64,000 nucleotides of DNA from Rubellimicrobium sp. CFH 75288 (GTDB lineage: Bacteria > Pseudomonadota > Alphaproteobacteria > Rhodobacterales > Rhodobacteraceae). The translations under genes and the position numbers were made by a program. How positions within the stretch are numbered: the stretch's first letter is position 1; every line of letters starts with the position of its first letter. Shown here piece by piece: positions 62,830 through 64,000 of this stretch. The DNA is taken from positions 186,001 through 250,000 of the forward strand of contig NZ_WYDP01000005.1 in assembly GCF_009904055.1 (NCBI RefSeq), in the 5' to 3' direction. The notes below the pieces were generated by a model. It was not told where the DNA came from. It made no database searches and saw only the letters and a program-made list of their open reading frames with translations.

Positions 62830-62872
62830 GCCGAGCGACAGAGCAATACAGGTGATTTGAAGCCGAAACTGT

Positions 62873-64000
62873 TCAGAAATGGATCCGGAACCGCTCGCGC
62901 ACGGCGCGGTCGGTGGCGGGGTCGATGACGGGGCGCCACTCGTCGAGGAGCCGGTTCTTGCGGGCGACGGCGCGGTCGAGGAGGTCGGGACGGCCCATCT
63001 CGTTCCATTCCTTGGGGCTCATGCGGTCGGCGACGGCCGGATAGACGTAGTCGGTCTGCATGAGCCTGAGCGTCTGGTCCGAGCCGAGATAGTGTCCGGG
63101 GCCGCCCAGGCAGGTCTGGCGGATGACCTCCACGCTGACGGCATCCTCCGTCACCTCGATGCCCCGCACGCAGCGCAGCACCTGCCCCAGAAGGTCGTCG
63201 CCCAGCACCATCGACTCGAGACAGAAGCCGAGGAGCGAGGCATGCATCCCCACCGCCTCGTAGACCATGTTGAGGCCCGACAGGCCCGCCAGCGTGTTGG
63301 AGATCGCCTGCTCCCACCCTGCCTGCATGTCGGGCAGCTTGGAATCCGCGATCCCCGCCGCCGCCCCGCCGGGCAGGCCGTAGAAGCGGTGCATCTGCGC
63401 GCAGCCCGCCGTGAGCAGCGCCTGCTCGCCCGAGCCGCCGGACATGGCCCCGGTGCGCAGGTCCGACACGAAGGGCCAGGTCCCGAAGATCGCCGGAAAG
63501 CCGGGGCTCATGGCGTTGACATAGACGACGCCCGCCAGGCACTCGGCCACCGCCTGCACGATGGCCGCGGCGATCGAGGCGGGGGCGGTGGCCCCGGCCT
63601 GCCCGGCCGAGAGCAGCAGGATCGGCATGCCCCCGCGGACGCACGCCTCCATCGTGCGGCACGATTCCTCGGCAAAGGTCATGGGCGGCACGACGAAGCA
63701 GTTCGAGTTCGACACGAAGGGCCGCTCGCGCCATTTGTCCTCGCCGCCGGCGATCATGTGGAGCATCTCCAGGGCGGGGGCGACATGGGCGGGATCGGAG
63801 AAGCTGGTGCCCACATGCTTGGTCGTGCCCGAGCAGCAGGCGTAGAGGGTGTTGAGATCCATCTCGAGGTTGTCGGGGATATCCCGGCAGACCATCGCGC
63901 GCTGGAAGAAGTGGATGTTGTCGAGACCCTGGGCGAGCTTGGCCGCGGCGAACAGGTCGTGCGAGGTCGAGTCGCGGTATTCGCGCTTCTCCACGTCCAC
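62873..64000 (-). CDS. MttB-family (trimethylamine methyltransferase-like) protein, N-terminus beyond the window
   Basis: 375 residues of the C-terminal part are visible, ending in RERFRIHF. HVGTSFSDPAHVAPALEMLHMIAGGEDKWRERPF, SNSNCFVVPPMTFAEESCRTMEACV, the Ala-rich GGSGEQALLTAGCAQMHRFYGLPGG and LGGPGHYLGSDQTLRLMQTDYVYP are typical of the MttB superfamily. No internal TAG is read through, so it is a non-pyrrolysine member. Such proteins demethylate quaternary amines (glycine betaine, proline betaine, carnitine) with a corrinoid partner. Convergent with the low-G+C lipoprotein gene. Function here is unknown, but glycine betaine would be a product of the adjacent operon. Confidence 0.85.
   Translation of the reverse strand: MDVEKREYRDSTSHDLFAAAKLAQGLDNIHFFQRAMVCRDIPDNLEMDLNTLYACCSGTTKHVGTSFSDPAHVAPALEMLHMIAGGEDKWRERPFVSNSNCFVVPPMTFAEESCRTMEACVRGGMPILLLSAGQAGATAPASIAAAIVQAVAECLAGVVYVNAMSPGFPAIFGTWPFVSDLRTGAMSGGSGEQALLTAGCAQMHRFYGLPGGAAAGIADSKLPDMQAGWEQAISNTLAGLSGLNMVYEAVGMHASLLGFCLESMVLGDDLLGQVLRCVRGIEVTEDAVSVEVIRQTCLGGPGHYLGSDQTLRLMQTDYVYPAVADRMSPKEWNEMGRPDLLDRAVARKNRLLDEWRPVIDPATDRAVRERFRIHF

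Noticed and set aside
62873-64000. Pyrrolysine-containing trimethylamine methyltransferase
   Set aside because: No in-frame TAG interrupts the visible part and the gene reads through with ordinary codons, so it is a non-pyrrolysine relative, at least over this portion.

Overview
The window is a G+C-rich (roughly 70 %) bacterial chromosome segment that reads like an alphaproteobacterium of the Rhodobacteraceae. The evidence is a five-gene F1-ATPase operon atpHAGDC without F0 genes, a CIRCE-controlled groESL, an LdtR-type MarR regulator, a TIGR01459-type HAD protein next to ribF, a DUF2927 lipoprotein, an H-type lectin protein, a serralysin-like RTX protein and MttB-family methyltransferases. 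Genes are dense, with many 1-8 nt overlaps. No rRNA, tRNA, CRISPR array or insertion sequence was recognised. Placement below family level is not possible from what I can see.

Layout. 1-7.5 kb: truncated lipoprotein, thyX, LdtR-like regulator, groEL/groES with a readable promoter plus CIRCE operator, and a very glycine-rich BON-domain protein with 144-bp tandem repeats. After it comes a 740-bp stretch with only weak coding evidence. 7.5-13.4 kb: housekeeping run (Mn-pyrophosphatase, HAD protein, ribF, ycgN-like, threonine aldolase, prs, small membrane protein). 13.4-19.8 kb: H-lectin protein, atpHAGDC and a methyltransferase. 19.8-31.7 kb: gloB, clpA, then on the minus strand ribD, nrdR, rmuC, an HlyU-family protein, rpoD, dnaG and tadA. 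31.8-40.8 kb: rluB-type pseudouridine synthase with a long basic tail, then a probable operon (small membrane protein, XpaC, TelA, DUF2927 lipoprotein, SPFH-GYF protein, zinc-ribbon membrane protein), then a PfkB kinase and dtd. 40.8-45.6 kb: metallo-hydrolase, quinone oxidoreductase, Gfo/Idh/MocA oxidoreductase and AidB-like acyl-CoA dehydrogenase. 45.8-48.7 kb: RTX metalloprotease and Wza-like export lipoprotein. 48.7-53.8 kb: complete peptide/opine-type ABC importer. 54.0-62.4 kb: a beta-hydroxyacid dehydrogenase, a GlxA/CdhR-type regulator and a five-gene catabolic operon. 62.5-64 kb: a low-G+C lipoprotein gene and a truncated MttB-family methyltransferase.

The best candidates for unusual biology are two gene clusters. 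The first (54.9-62.4 kb, possibly with the neighbouring importer and the MttB homologue) has the parts for a full gamma-butyrobetaine/carnitine to glycine betaine pathway: CoA ligase of the NDP-forming type, acyl-CoA dehydrogenase, enoyl-CoA hydratase, carnitine dehydrogenase fused to a thioesterase, and a BKACE-type dehydrocarnitine cleavage enzyme, next to a CdhR-like regulator whose start codon lies in a GTTTGAC-N12-GTCAAAC inverted repeat. The second (33.7-39.5 kb) is an XpaC/TelA/SPFH/zinc-ribbon membrane-stress module of unknown function.

Smaller signals include five GANTC (CcrM-type) sites in 76 bp upstream of rpoD, three convergent gene pairs whose stop codons share one CTAG, a strong intergenic palindrome between clpA and ribD, and a hairpin placed between the ABC binding-protein and permease genes.
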